Assembly (NCBI GenBank): GCA_023423535.1 | Contig: JAFAFL010000002.1 | Span: 1-64,000, forward strand | Source: Pseudomonadota bacterium | GTDB taxonomy: Bacteria > Myxococcota > Myxococcia > Myxococcales > Myxococcaceae | DNA: 64,000 bases | Direction: 5' to 3' | In this document: positions 24,561-32,242 of the stretch, piece after piece | Layout: each line of letters begins with the position of its first letter | Position numbering within the stretch: position 1 is the first letter of the stretch | The notes under the pieces: model-generated | Seen by the model: the letters and a program-made list of their open reading frames with translations, nothing else | The model's database searches: none | What the model was told of the DNA's origin: nothing | Made by a program: the position numbers and the translations under genes

Positions 24561-25867
24561 CCAACCCCCATCGCGCCGAAGGACTCGTCGAGCACCTTCA
24601 CCGCGTCTTCGATCTCGCCCTTCGTCACGTTGAGCGCCGGCGCGATGCGGATGGTGTTCCCGTAGAGGCCGCCCTTGCCGATGAGCAGGCTGCGCTTCTT
24701 CGTCTCCTCGAAGAGCCGCACCGTGGCCTGCGGGTTCGGCGTGCGGTCTCGCGTGGTCTCGTCCACCACCAGCTCCAGCGCCTGCATGAGGCCCATGCCG
24801 CGCACGTCGCCGATGGTCTTCGGGTACTTCTTCTTCAGCGCCTCGAGGCCCGCCCGCAGCTCCGCGCCGCGCGCCGCCGAGTTCGCCACCAGATCGTTCT
24901 CGACGATCTCGTCCACCACCGCGCTCGCCGCCGCGCAGCTCACCGGGTTGCCGCCGAAGGTGGAGATGGTCGCGCTCTTGAACGAGTTCGCGATCTCCGT
25001 CGTGCAGAGCGTCATCGCCAGCGGGTAGCCGTTCGCGATGCCCTTGGCGCCGGTCATGATCTCCGGCTCCACGCCGTACTGCTCCGAGCCCCACATCTTG
25101 CCGGTGCGGCCGAAGCCCGTCTGGACCTCGTCGATGATCATCACGCCGCCGTACTTACGGATGATCTCGGCCGCGATCTCGAAGTACTCCTTCGGCGGCG
25201 TGATGAAGCCGCCCACGCCCTGGATCGGCTCCGCGAGCATGCCGGCGATGCGGCCGGTGGTCGTCGTCTTGATCAGCTCCTCGAGGTCCTTCGCGCAGGC
25301 GATGCCGCAGGTGCCCGGCTCGAGCTTCAGGGGACAGCGGTAGCAGTACGGCGACAGCCCGTGCTTGATGCCGGCGATCTGCGTGGGCACCGAGCGGTAG
25401 TTCGAGTGCGCCGTCAGCGACTGCGCGAGCATCGACCGGCCGCTGTAGCCGTGCCGCAGCGCGATGAGCTCCGTGCAGCCGGTGTGCACCTGCGCGAGCC
25501 CCACCGCGGTCTCGTCCGCCTCGGTGCCGGACGCGGTGAAGAACGCCTTCTTCAGCTTGCCCGGCGCGATGCCCACGAGCTTCTCCGCGAGCTCCACCAT
25601 GGGCACGGTCGGATAGAGCGTGGAGACGTGCGACAGGCGCTGCACCTGCTGCATCACCGCCGCGTTCACGCGCGGGTTGTTGTGGCCCACGCTGACGGTG
25701 AGGATCCCGCCGAAGAAGTCGAGGTACTCCTTCCCGTCGAGGTCGCGGATCCGCGTCCCCTTCCCCTCGTGCATCACCACCGGCTGCTCGTAGTAATTCG
25801 CGACCGCCGGGATCATGAACTCCTTGTGCTTCGCGCGGACCTGCTCGGACGTCATCGGGGATGCCAC
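24557..25867 (-). CDS. Class III aminotransferase of the pyrimidine operon (beta-alanine/AGXT2-like)
   Basis: 436 residues. PLP fold-type I class III features are MIIDEVQTGFGRTG, the PLP-lysine region TGAKGIANGYPL, FFTASGTEADE and STFGGNPVSCAAA. In reductive pyrimidine breakdown, beta-alanine or 3-aminoisobutyrate is deaminated to a semialdehyde. The position between the hydantoinase and preT genes strongly suggests that role. GTG 25867 is chosen because GAGAGG lies 6 nt upstream; ATG 25855 is an alternative. A cluster of Cys residues (CYRCPLKLEPGTCGIAC, about 180-195) is unusual for a transaminase and might bind a metal. Confidence 0.88.
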   Translation of the reverse strand: MASPMTSEQVRAKHKEFMIPAVANYYEQPVVMHEGKGTRIRDLDGKEYLDFFGGILTVSVGHNNPRVNAAVMQQVQRLSHVSTLYPTVPMVELAEKLVGIAPGKLKKAFFTASGTEADETAVGLAQVHTGCTELIALRHGYSGRSMLAQSLTAHSNYRSVPTQIAGIKHGLSPYCYRCPLKLEPGTCGIACAKDLEELIKTTTTGRIAGMLAEPIQGVGGFITPPKEYFEIAAEIIRKYGGVMIIDEVQTGFGRTGKMWGSEQYGVEPEIMTGAKGIANGYPLAMTLCTTEIANSFKSATISTFGGNPVSCAAASAVVDEIVENDLVANSAARGAELRAGLEALKKKYPKTIGDVRGMGLMQALELVVDETTRDRTPNPQATVRLFEETKKRSLLIGKGGLYGNTIRIAPALNVTKGEIEDAVKVLDESFGAMGVG

Positions 25868-25970
25868 GTCTGCCTCTCTCCTCAAGGGGTGCCTCCAGGA
25901 AACAAAGGGTCTGCCCTCCGCGCACCGTCACCAGCGCGCGGGGGATGAATCGGATTGGGTGAAGCGCGGG

Positions 25971-27356
25971 CTAGCGCGTGGACCGGCGAAGGAACCGGCC
26001 CATGCCGGCCTTGCCGGTGAAGAGCCCGCCATCCACGATCACGTTGCCGCGCGAGACGACCACGTCGGTGGAGCCCTTCGTGGTGCGGCCTTCATACGGG
26101 TTGTAGTCCGCGCGGCTGTGATGCGTGGCGGCGCTCCAGGTGGTGGAGCCCTCCGGATCGAAGATCACCATGTCCGCATCCGAGCCCGGCGCGATCGTTC
26201 CCTTCTTGGGGAACATGCCGAAGATCTTCGCCGGCGCGGTGGAGGTGATCTCCACCCAGCGGTTCAGCGAGATGTTCCCCGCCACGACGCCGCCGTCGTA
26301 GAGCAGGCTCATGCGCGTCTCCACGCCGGGCGCGCCGTTGGGGATCTTCGAGAAGTCGTCCTTCCCGAGCGGCTTCTGGTCCTTCATGCAGAACGGGCAG
26401 TGATCGGTCGCCACGAGCTGCAGGTCGTTGTTCTTCAGCCCGCGCCACAGATCCTTCTGCGTCTCCTTCGCGCGGAGCGGCGGGCTCATCACGTACTTCG
26501 CGCCGTCGAACCCGGGCTCCTCGTAGTTGTCGTAGGAGAGGAAGAGGTACTGCGGACAGGTCTCCGCGAACGCCGAGAGGCCCCGGTCACGCGCCTCGGC
26601 GACCTTCTCCAGCGCCTCCGCCGCCGAGAGGTGCACGATGTACACGGGCACATCCGCGATCTCCGCCATGCAGATCGCGCGGTACGTCGCCTCCGCCTCT
26701 GCGCGCGCCGGCCGCGTCAGCGCGTGCCACTTCGGCGCGGTGTGTCCCTTCGCCAGCGCCTGCTGCGTGAGCACGTCGATCACGCCGCCGTTCTCGGCGT
26801 GCATGCAGATCGTCGCGCCGAGCTCACCCGACCGCTGCATCGCGCGGAAGATCGACGCGTCGTCGAGCATGAACACGCCCGGATACGCCATGAAGAGCTT
26901 GAAGGACGTCACGCCCTCGCGGCACATCGCGGCCATCTCGTCGCTGAGGGACGAGTTGAACTCGCGCATGATCATGTGGAAGCCGTAGTCGATGGCGGCC
27001 TTGCCCTCGGCCTTGCCCATCCAGGTCTCCCACGCCTCGCGCAGCGACTTGCCGTGGTCCTGCACCGCGAAGTCCACGATCGTCGTCGTCCCGCCGAACG
27101 CCGCGCTGATCGTACCGCTCTCGAAGTCGTCCGCGCTCACCGTGCCGCCGAAGGGCAGCGCCATGTGCGTGTGCACGTCGATGCCGCCGGGGATGACGTA
27201 GCGCCCCTTCGCGTCGATCACCCGGTCCGCGGGCATGTCCAACTCGGTGCCGATGAGCTTGATGATCTCGCCCTCGACGTAGATGTCGCCGGTGTACTTG
27301 TCCGTCGCGGTGACGATGGTGCCGTTCTTGATCAGCAGGGTCTTCTTGTTCGCCAT
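25971..27356 (-). CDS. hydA: Dihydropyrimidinase / D-hydantoinase
   Basis: 461 residues, the family's normal length. Amidohydrolase metal ligands are all visible: H62 and H64 in DVHTHM, the carbamylated lysine K153 in SFKLFMAYPG, H186 in CMHAENGG, a later His in YIVHLSA and the Asp in VATDHCPF. It hydrolyses 5,6-dihydrouracil or dihydrothymine to N-carbamoyl-beta-amino acids. It lies 27 bp downstream of beta-ureidopropionase, the next enzyme in the pathway, and upstream of the aminotransferase with a 103-bp gap in which I see nothing recognisable. Confidence 0.95.
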   Translation of the reverse strand: MANKKTLLIKNGTIVTATDKYTGDIYVEGEIIKLIGTELDMPADRVIDAKGRYVIPGGIDVHTHMALPFGGTVSADDFESGTISAAFGGTTTIVDFAVQDHGKSLREAWETWMGKAEGKAAIDYGFHMIMREFNSSLSDEMAAMCREGVTSFKLFMAYPGVFMLDDASIFRAMQRSGELGATICMHAENGGVIDVLTQQALAKGHTAPKWHALTRPARAEAEATYRAICMAEIADVPVYIVHLSAAEALEKVAEARDRGLSAFAETCPQYLFLSYDNYEEPGFDGAKYVMSPPLRAKETQKDLWRGLKNNDLQLVATDHCPFCMKDQKPLGKDDFSKIPNGAPGVETRMSLLYDGGVVAGNISLNRWVEITSTAPAKIFGMFPKKGTIAPGSDADMVIFDPEGSTTWSAATHHSRADYNPYEGRTTKGSTDVVVSRGNVIVDGGLFTGKAGMGRFLRRSTR

Positions 27357-27383
27357 GGTCGTGAGCGCCTCTCGGGTGAACGG

Positions 27384-28256
27384 CTACGGGAGCTGCCGGA
27401 CCATGTCGTCGTACGTCTCCGGCCTGCGGTCCCGGTAGAACTGCCAGGTGCGACGGACCTCTTCGATCACGTCGAGGTCCAGCTCGGCGGAGATGAGCTC
27501 GTCCTTCTCCTCGCTCGCCTCGGCGATGAACTTGCCGCGCGGATCGACGAAGTACGACGAGCCGTAGAAGCGGCCGATGTTCCAGGGCGCCTCGGTGCCG
27601 ACGCGGTTGGAGGCCGCGACGTAGTAGCCGTTGGCCACCGCGTGCGCCGGCTGCTCGAGCTTCCAGAGGTACTGAGAGAGCCCCGCCACCGTCGCGCTGG
27701 GGTTGAAGACGATCTCCGCGCCGTTGAGGCCGAGCAGTCTCGCGCCCTCGGGGAAGTGGCGGTCGTAGCAGATGTACACGCCGATCTTCGCGTAGCGCGT
27801 CTGGAAGGTGGGGTAGCCGAGGTTGCCCGGCTTGAAGAAGAACTTCTCCCAGAAGCCGTTCGTCTGCGGGATGTGGTTCTTGCGGTACTTGCCGAGGTAG
27901 CTGCCGTCCGCGTCGATGACCGCGGCGGTGTTGTAATAGACGCCCGGCATCGCGCGCTCGTAGAGCGGCACCACCATCGCCATCTGGTACTTCTTCGCGT
28001 ACGCGCTGAGCTTGGTGACCGTGGGGCCCGGCACCTCCTCAGCGATGTCGTGCCACTTCGTCTCCTGCGACGGACAGAAGTAGGGGCCGTTGAAGATCTC
28101 CTGCAGCCCGAGGATCTGAACCCCCTGCTTGCCGGCCTCTTCGATCAGCGGGAGGTGCTTCTCGAACATCGCCTCGCGGATGACCTCAATCGGCGCGTTC
28201 GCGTCGTTGATGGGGTTCGAGCACTGGATGAGACCGCCGATGACCTTCCGTGCCAT
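27384..28256 (-). CDS. Beta-ureidopropionase (N-carbamoyl-beta-alanine amidohydrolase)
   Basis: 290 residues, a nitrilase-superfamily member with the full catalytic triad E53 (LQEIFNG), K126 (KYRKNHIPQ) and C163 (VYICYDRHFPE). The sequence context is that of beta-ureidopropionase rather than a generic amidase. It splits N-carbamoyl-beta-alanine into beta-alanine, CO2 and ammonia. It is the first gene of the six-gene pyrimidine operon. ATG 28256 has AGAGGTG at the right distance, and a promoter-like element with an internal palindrome lies 50-80 bp upstream. Confidence 0.93.
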   Translation of the reverse strand: MARKVIGGLIQCSNPINDANAPIEVIREAMFEKHLPLIEEAGKQGVQILGLQEIFNGPYFCPSQETKWHDIAEEVPGPTVTKLSAYAKKYQMAMVVPLYERAMPGVYYNTAAVIDADGSYLGKYRKNHIPQTNGFWEKFFFKPGNLGYPTFQTRYAKIGVYICYDRHFPEGARLLGLNGAEIVFNPSATVAGLSQYLWKLEQPAHAVANGYYVAASNRVGTEAPWNIGRFYGSSYFVDPRGKFIAEASEEKDELISAELDLDVIEEVRRTWQFYRDRRPETYDDMVRQLP

Positions 28257-28307
28257 CCGTTCACCTCTCGCTGCCGCGTGGTTGATGTTGTTGTTGAGGA
28301 GGCGACT

Positions 28308-28337
28308 GGAATAGCGCAGCGAGCGCTGCCGGGTCAA
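28308..28337 (-). promoter_or_regulatory. Candidate promoter and operator of the pyrimidine catabolic operon
   Basis: On the minus strand a TTGACC (-35, 28337-28332) is followed after 18 bp by TATTCC (-10, 28313-28308). The spacer contains the perfect inverted repeat GCAGCG-AG-CGCTGC (28316-28329), a good position for a repressor. No regulator gene is adjacent, so the controlling protein is unknown. Confidence 0.4.
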
Positions 28338-28421
28338 AATTGCCCCGCGGTCGGAACGCGAGACGCTTGCTTCGCGTCCCCGCCTTGTCGCAGCGCGCGA
28401 GGTGGTTACGGTGGCCGCGTC

Positions 28422-28682
28422 ATGTCCATCGTGCGCTCGCTGAAGTGGCTCTTCGATCACAACGAGTATCGAGAGGAGCTCGCGAAGCAGAAGCGGTGGA
28501 TGAAGCCCGAGAAGCCGGGCGAGCCGGATGGAGGACCGGACGGTGAAGACGATCTGCTCGCCGCCGAAGAGCGCCGGCGTGCCGCCGCGAAGAGACCGAT
28601 GAAGTGCCGCGTGTGCGGGCGGGTGGAAACCGAGCAGCCCTACTGCCCCGAGTGCCTCGCGGGAACGCTGGTGGAGGTGTGA
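28422..28682 (+). CDS. Small zinc-ribbon protein
   Basis: 86 residues. A basic/amphipathic N-terminus (SIVRSLKWLFDHNEYREELAK) is followed by an acidic Gly/Asp linker and a C-terminal zinc ribbon with CRVCGR and CPEC as the two Cys pairs. No family name can be given. Proteins of this build often bind larger partners through the ribbon. It is divergent from the pyrimidine operon and lies 60 bp upstream of the methyltransferase-HNH fusion in the same direction, so a shared transcript is possible. Confidence 0.7.
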   Translation: MSIVRSLKWLFDHNEYREELAKQKRWMKPEKPGEPDGGPDGEDDLLAAEERRRAAAKRPMKCRVCGRVETEQPYCPECLAGTLVEV

Positions 28683-28743
28683 GGCCGGTGCGCGGCGTGT
28701 GACACCTCGCGCGGGTGCGGTCGGGCGTCTACGCTCGGCGACG

Positions 28744-30459
28744 GTGGATGACGAGACGCTGAACGCCTACGCGAGACACGCCGCGGACTTCATCGCGCGG
28801 GATGCGTCGGTGGAGAGCCCGCTCGCGCGGTACTTCGACGTCGCGTTCGCCGGGCTGGGCGCGCCGCCAAGGATCCTCGACGTGGGAGCGGGCACGGGTC
28901 GCGAGGTCGCAGCCCTGCTCCGTGCGCGCTTCGATGCGTGGGGCGTGGAGCCGGTGGACGCGCTGCGGATGGCCTCGGGCACGATCTTCCCCGGCGTGGC
29001 GGATCGGATGAAGCCGGGGCTGTTGCCGGGACTTCCCTCCTCCGCGTTGGGCCAGCACGACGGCGTGCTGTGCTCGGCGGTGCTGCAGCACATTCCGCGC
29101 AACCGCCTCTTCGATGCGGTGCTGGACCTGCGTGACGTGCTGCGGCCCGGTGGGCGCGCGCTGGTGTCCATTCCGGCGCCGGGCCGCTCGGGGCTGGATG
29201 GTGCGCAGCGAGATCCGTTGAAGCGCCTCTTCACCGAGGTCACCGCCGACGAGCTCCAGCTCCTCTTCGAGCGCGTGGGCTTCACCTCGCTCGCGCGCTG
29301 GGAGGACGGGGACGCGCTCGGGCGTCCGGGCGTGCGGTGGATCACGCTGCTCTTCGAGCGCGGCGCGACGAGCGGCACCCGAGGCATCGACCGCATCGCG
29401 TCGATCATGGGCGCGGGCGAGCGGAAGGTGGCGACGTACAAGCTGGCCCTGCTGCGCGCGCTGGCCGAGATCGCGATGACGCAGGCCCACCGCGTGCGGT
29501 GGCGCGCAGACGGACAGGTGGAGGTGCCCGCCCGCGCGATCGCCGAACGCTGGCTCCGCTACTACTGGCCGCTCTGCGATCCGAACGGTTCGGCGTTCTT
29601 TCCGCAGATGTCGGGCGAGGCGGCGAAGCGCCGTCACTCGCTCGCGTTCACGGCCGCGCTGGAGGAGCTGCGCGCGCACTTTCCCGGAGGCCTGGGGCAG
29701 CTCGAACAGTCGCTTCGTGGAGGACTCGGAGGAGAGGTCCTTCGCCGCTACGAAGCGGCGCTCCAGCGCATCACCCACGCGATTCTCGCCGGCCCGGTGA
29801 CGTACGCGGGCGGCGTGAAGGGTCGCGTGTTCTCGCAGGAGAAGCGCAAGGGCGCGGACGGCGTCGTCGTCCTGGTGCCCGCTCCCATCTGGCGCGAGCT
29901 CTCGCTGCTCAGCCACTGGATCGAGCCCGCCATCCTGCTGCGCTGGGCGGAGCTGACCTCCCGCCTGTCGGGTGGCGCGGTGGGCGAGGCCGCGGTGCTG
30001 GAGCGGCTCTTGTACCGGCCGGAAGCGGAGCGGGACGCGCAGGCGAGGGACATCTACCTGCGGCATCAGGAGCGCGGCACTGCGCTGCGCAGCGTCTGGT
30101 CGGACCGGCCACTGCAGTCGCCGCGAGAGCTCGAGGTGGACCACGTCATCCCCTGGTCGCTCTGGCACAACAACGACCTGTGGAACCTCGTGCCGGCACA
30201 CCGGTCCGAGAACCAGCAGAAGCGTGACGACCTGCCCTCTCGGGCGCTCGTCCGTGGGCGTCGGGACTCCTTCGCCGAGGCGTGGACATTGACGCTGGAG
30301 GCGGCACCGGCACGCTTCCTCCGCGAGGCCTCGGGTCAGCTCGGGCGGCAATTGACGGAGCGGAGCGCATTCTTCGACGAGCTCTTCGACGTGATGGTCG
30401 AGTCGCTCGAGACCACCCGCATCCAGCGCGGGCTCGCCGAGTGGGCGCCAGTCACGTAG
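28744..30459 (+). CDS. SAM methyltransferase-HNH endonuclease fusion protein
   Basis: 571 residues from GTG 28744 (GTG 28699 is an alternative). Residues ~1-190 are a class I SAM methyltransferase: motif I ILDVGAGTGRE (44-54), then an acidic WGVEP, CSAVLQHIP and a post-motif DVLRPGGRALVSIP. This part looks like a small-molecule or protein/RNA methyltransferase rather than a DNA MTase, since no NPPY/PC motif is present. A helical middle region (~190-455) follows, including VATYKLALLRALAEIA and RWLRYYWPL. The C-terminus has an HNH nuclease: D466-H467 (EVDHVIPW), N481 (LWNLVP), H486/N490 and a following Lys. Close fusions of these two activities are not something I recognise by name. It lies 14 bp before the first hipBA operator. 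Confidence 0.78.
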   Translation: MDDETLNAYARHAADFIARDASVESPLARYFDVAFAGLGAPPRILDVGAGTGREVAALLRARFDAWGVEPVDALRMASGTIFPGVADRMKPGLLPGLPSSALGQHDGVLCSAVLQHIPRNRLFDAVLDLRDVLRPGGRALVSIPAPGRSGLDGAQRDPLKRLFTEVTADELQLLFERVGFTSLARWEDGDALGRPGVRWITLLFERGATSGTRGIDRIASIMGAGERKVATYKLALLRALAEIAMTQAHRVRWRADGQVEVPARAIAERWLRYYWPLCDPNGSAFFPQMSGEAAKRRHSLAFTAALEELRAHFPGGLGQLEQSLRGGLGGEVLRRYEAALQRITHAILAGPVTYAGGVKGRVFSQEKRKGADGVVVLVPAPIWRELSLLSHWIEPAILLRWAELTSRLSGGAVGEAAVLERLLYRPEAERDAQARDIYLRHQERGTALRSVWSDRPLQSPRELEVDHVIPWSLWHNNDLWNLVPAHRSENQQKRDDLPSRALVRGRRDSFAEAWTLTLEAAPARFLREASGQLGRQLTERSAFFDELFDVMVESLETTRIQRGLAEWAPVT

Positions 30460-30472
30460 AGAGTTGAGCCCT

Positions 30473-30571
30473 TATCCCGCGACGGGGATAGACGACCGTT
30501 ATCCCAATTTAGGGATACTTTGCATTTATCCTTGCTGGGGGATACTTTCGTTTCATCCCTGCCGGAGGATA
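30473..30571 (+). promoter_or_regulatory. Array of four HipB operators, 27-bp period
   Basis: Four 18-bp sites fit TATCC-N8-GGATA: 30473-30490, 30500-30517, 30527-30544 and 30554-30571. The last reads CATCC instead of TATCC. Site starts are exactly 27 bp apart. The fourth covers the Shine-Dalgarno (GGAGG, 30564-30568) and ends 1 bp before the hipB ATG. The core is the same as the known E. coli HipB operator consensus, so autorepression by HipB or HipBA is very likely. Confidence 0.9.
30519..30546 (+). promoter_or_regulatory. Candidate hipBA promoter embedded in the operator array
   Basis: TTTGCA (30519-30524) and GATACT (30541-30546) are separated by 16 bp. The -10 overlaps the right half of operator 3, so repressor binding would block RNA polymerase. 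This would place the start ~20 nt before the hipB ATG. Confidence 0.4.
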
Positions 30572-30572
30572 A

Positions 30573-30824
30573 ATGCCCACATCGTACGTGGTGAAGACGC
30601 CCGTCCAGCTCGGCGAGATCCTCCGCGGCTTCCGCAAGGATCAGGGCCTGACGCAGGCGGAGCTCGCTGGCCGGCTCGGGCTGCCGCAGAAGGCGATCTC
30701 GCTGGCCGAGACGCACCCGCACCGCCTGACGGTGGCGCGGCTGTTCCAGCTCCTCGGAGCGCTGCAGGCGGAGCTGCGGCTGCAGGCGGGTGACGCGCCT
30801 CCCGGTGCGAAGGCGGAGTGGTAG
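30573..30824 (+). CDS. hipB: HipB-family antitoxin / XRE repressor
   Basis: 83 residues. An XRE-type helix-turn-helix covers about 10-65 (LGEILRGFRKDQGLTQAELA, then LGLPQKAISLAE and the LTVARLFQLLGAL helix). This is the usual size and build of HipB. It should dimerise, bind the four upstream TATCC-N8-GGATA operators and neutralise HipA. It ends 2 bp before the hipA ATG, the standard antitoxin-first order. The acidic tip of the HTH (ETHPHR) is unremarkable. Assignment is secure because operator, antitoxin and toxin all agree. Confidence 0.93.
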   Translation: MPTSYVVKTPVQLGEILRGFRKDQGLTQAELAGRLGLPQKAISLAETHPHRLTVARLFQLLGALQAELRLQAGDAPPGAKAEW

Positions 30825-30826
30825 CG

Positions 30827-32167
30827 ATGAGCCGTCCGTCGGGCACGCGAAGCCTCGCGGTGTGGATGAACGGCGAGCGCGTGGGCACGTGGACGCTCCG
30901 CCGCGGCGAGCAGCTCTTCCACTACGCGCCCGAGTGGCTCGCCTCGCCGCTGCGCCGGCCGCTGTCGCTCTCGATGCCGCTGCGCCCGTCGGACGCCCCC
31001 TACCGCACCGAGGTGGTGCAGCCCTGGTTCGACAACCTCCTGCCCGACAGCGACGACATCCGCCGAAGGATGATGACGAGGTTCGGCACCCGCACCAGCG
31101 ATGCGTTCGATCTCCTCGAGGAGGTGGGCCGCGACTGCGTGGGCGCGGTGCAGCTGCTGCCGGAGGAGGCGGAGCCGCCGGACGTGCGCCTCATCCGCGG
31201 ACACCGCCTCACGCCATCTGCGATTGGCCAGGTCCTCGCGCGCGTGCGCACGCCGTCGATGGGATCGCGAGACGGGGACGACTTCCGGCTCTCGCTCGCC
31301 GGCGCCCAGGAGAAGACCGCGCTCCTCCGCCACGAGGGCGCCTGGTGGATCCCCGAGGGCACCACGCCCACCACGCACATCTTCAAGCTGCCGATGCAGG
31401 CGCACGACTCGGCGTCACCGGACCTCTCCACCTCGGTGGAGAACGAATGGCTCTGCGCGCAGATCCTCTCGGCGTTCGACATCCCCTGCGCGCGCTGCGA
31501 AATCCGAACCTTCGCCGAGCAGAAGGCGCTCGTGGTCGAGCGGTTCGACCGCGCCCTCTCCTCCGACGGCACCTGGATCATCCGCCGGCCGCAGGAGGAC
31601 CTGTGTCAGGCGACGCGGACGCCGCCGGCGAGGAAGTACGAGAGTCAGGGAGGACCCGGCATCGTGCAGCTCATGGAGGTGCTGCATGGCTCCTCGCGCG
31701 CCGCGGCCGACCGGGAGGACTTCTTCCGGACGCAGTTCCTCTTCTGGCTGCTCTGCGCCATCGACGGGCACGCGAAGAACTTCAGCGTGTTCATCGAGCC
31801 GGAAGGGCGCTTCCACCTCACCCCGCGCTACGACGTGCTCTCCGCGTACCCGTTCCTCGGACGCAGGCAGAACCAGCTCTCGCGCCAGAAGGTGAAGATG
31901 GCGATGGCGGTCCTGGGCAAGAACCGCCACTACCGGTGGAAGGAGATCCACGTCGATCACTGGCTCGAGACCGGCCGGCGTTGCGGACTCCCCGGGGCTG
32001 GACGCGCCGTGCTCGAGTCCGTGCTCGCGCGTGCCCCCGCCGCGCTGCGCAAGGTGGAGGACCGGCTGCCCGCGAGCTTCCCCGAGTCCGTCAGTGTGCC
32101 GATCCTCGATGGACTCGACGCGGCGGTGAACGCGGCAGAGGCGGCGCTCGCCAAATCGAAGTCATGA
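30827..32167 (+). CDS. hipA: HipA-family Ser/Thr kinase toxin
   Basis: 446 residues, full length. The N-terminal subdomain-1 (1-~105) is present. The Gly-rich/P-loop segment RLSLAGAQEKTALL (154-167) contains S156, equivalent to the inhibitory autophosphorylation serine S150 of E. coli HipA. K187 in THIFKLP binds ATP, D313 in IDGHAKNFS is the catalytic base and D336 in YDVLSAYP binds Mg. All key residues are intact, so it is probably active. E. coli HipA phosphorylates GltX and halts translation; the target here is not known. ATG 30827 is preferred; GTG 30818 would overlap hipB. It is convergent with the unknown gene at 32243-33229. Confidence 0.93.
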   Translation: MSRPSGTRSLAVWMNGERVGTWTLRRGEQLFHYAPEWLASPLRRPLSLSMPLRPSDAPYRTEVVQPWFDNLLPDSDDIRRRMMTRFGTRTSDAFDLLEEVGRDCVGAVQLLPEEAEPPDVRLIRGHRLTPSAIGQVLARVRTPSMGSRDGDDFRLSLAGAQEKTALLRHEGAWWIPEGTTPTTHIFKLPMQAHDSASPDLSTSVENEWLCAQILSAFDIPCARCEIRTFAEQKALVVERFDRALSSDGTWIIRRPQEDLCQATRTPPARKYESQGGPGIVQLMEVLHGSSRAAADREDFFRTQFLFWLLCAIDGHAKNFSVFIEPEGRFHLTPRYDVLSAYPFLGRRQNQLSRQKVKMAMAVLGKNRHYRWKEIHVDHWLETGRRCGLPGAGRAVLESVLARAPAALRKVEDRLPASFPESVSVPILDGLDAAVNAAEAALAKSKS

Positions 32168-32242
32168 GCGCCGCACGCAGCGGACGTCTCCTGCTCCGCG
32201 CGCGAGAAGCTCTCTTCAGCGTCGGGTGATCCCGCTCGTCCG

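Noticed and set aside
28744..29320. Methyltransferase part considered as a DNA methylase of a restriction system
   Set aside because: No catalytic [DNS]PP[YFW] or PC motif and no target-recognition domain are visible.
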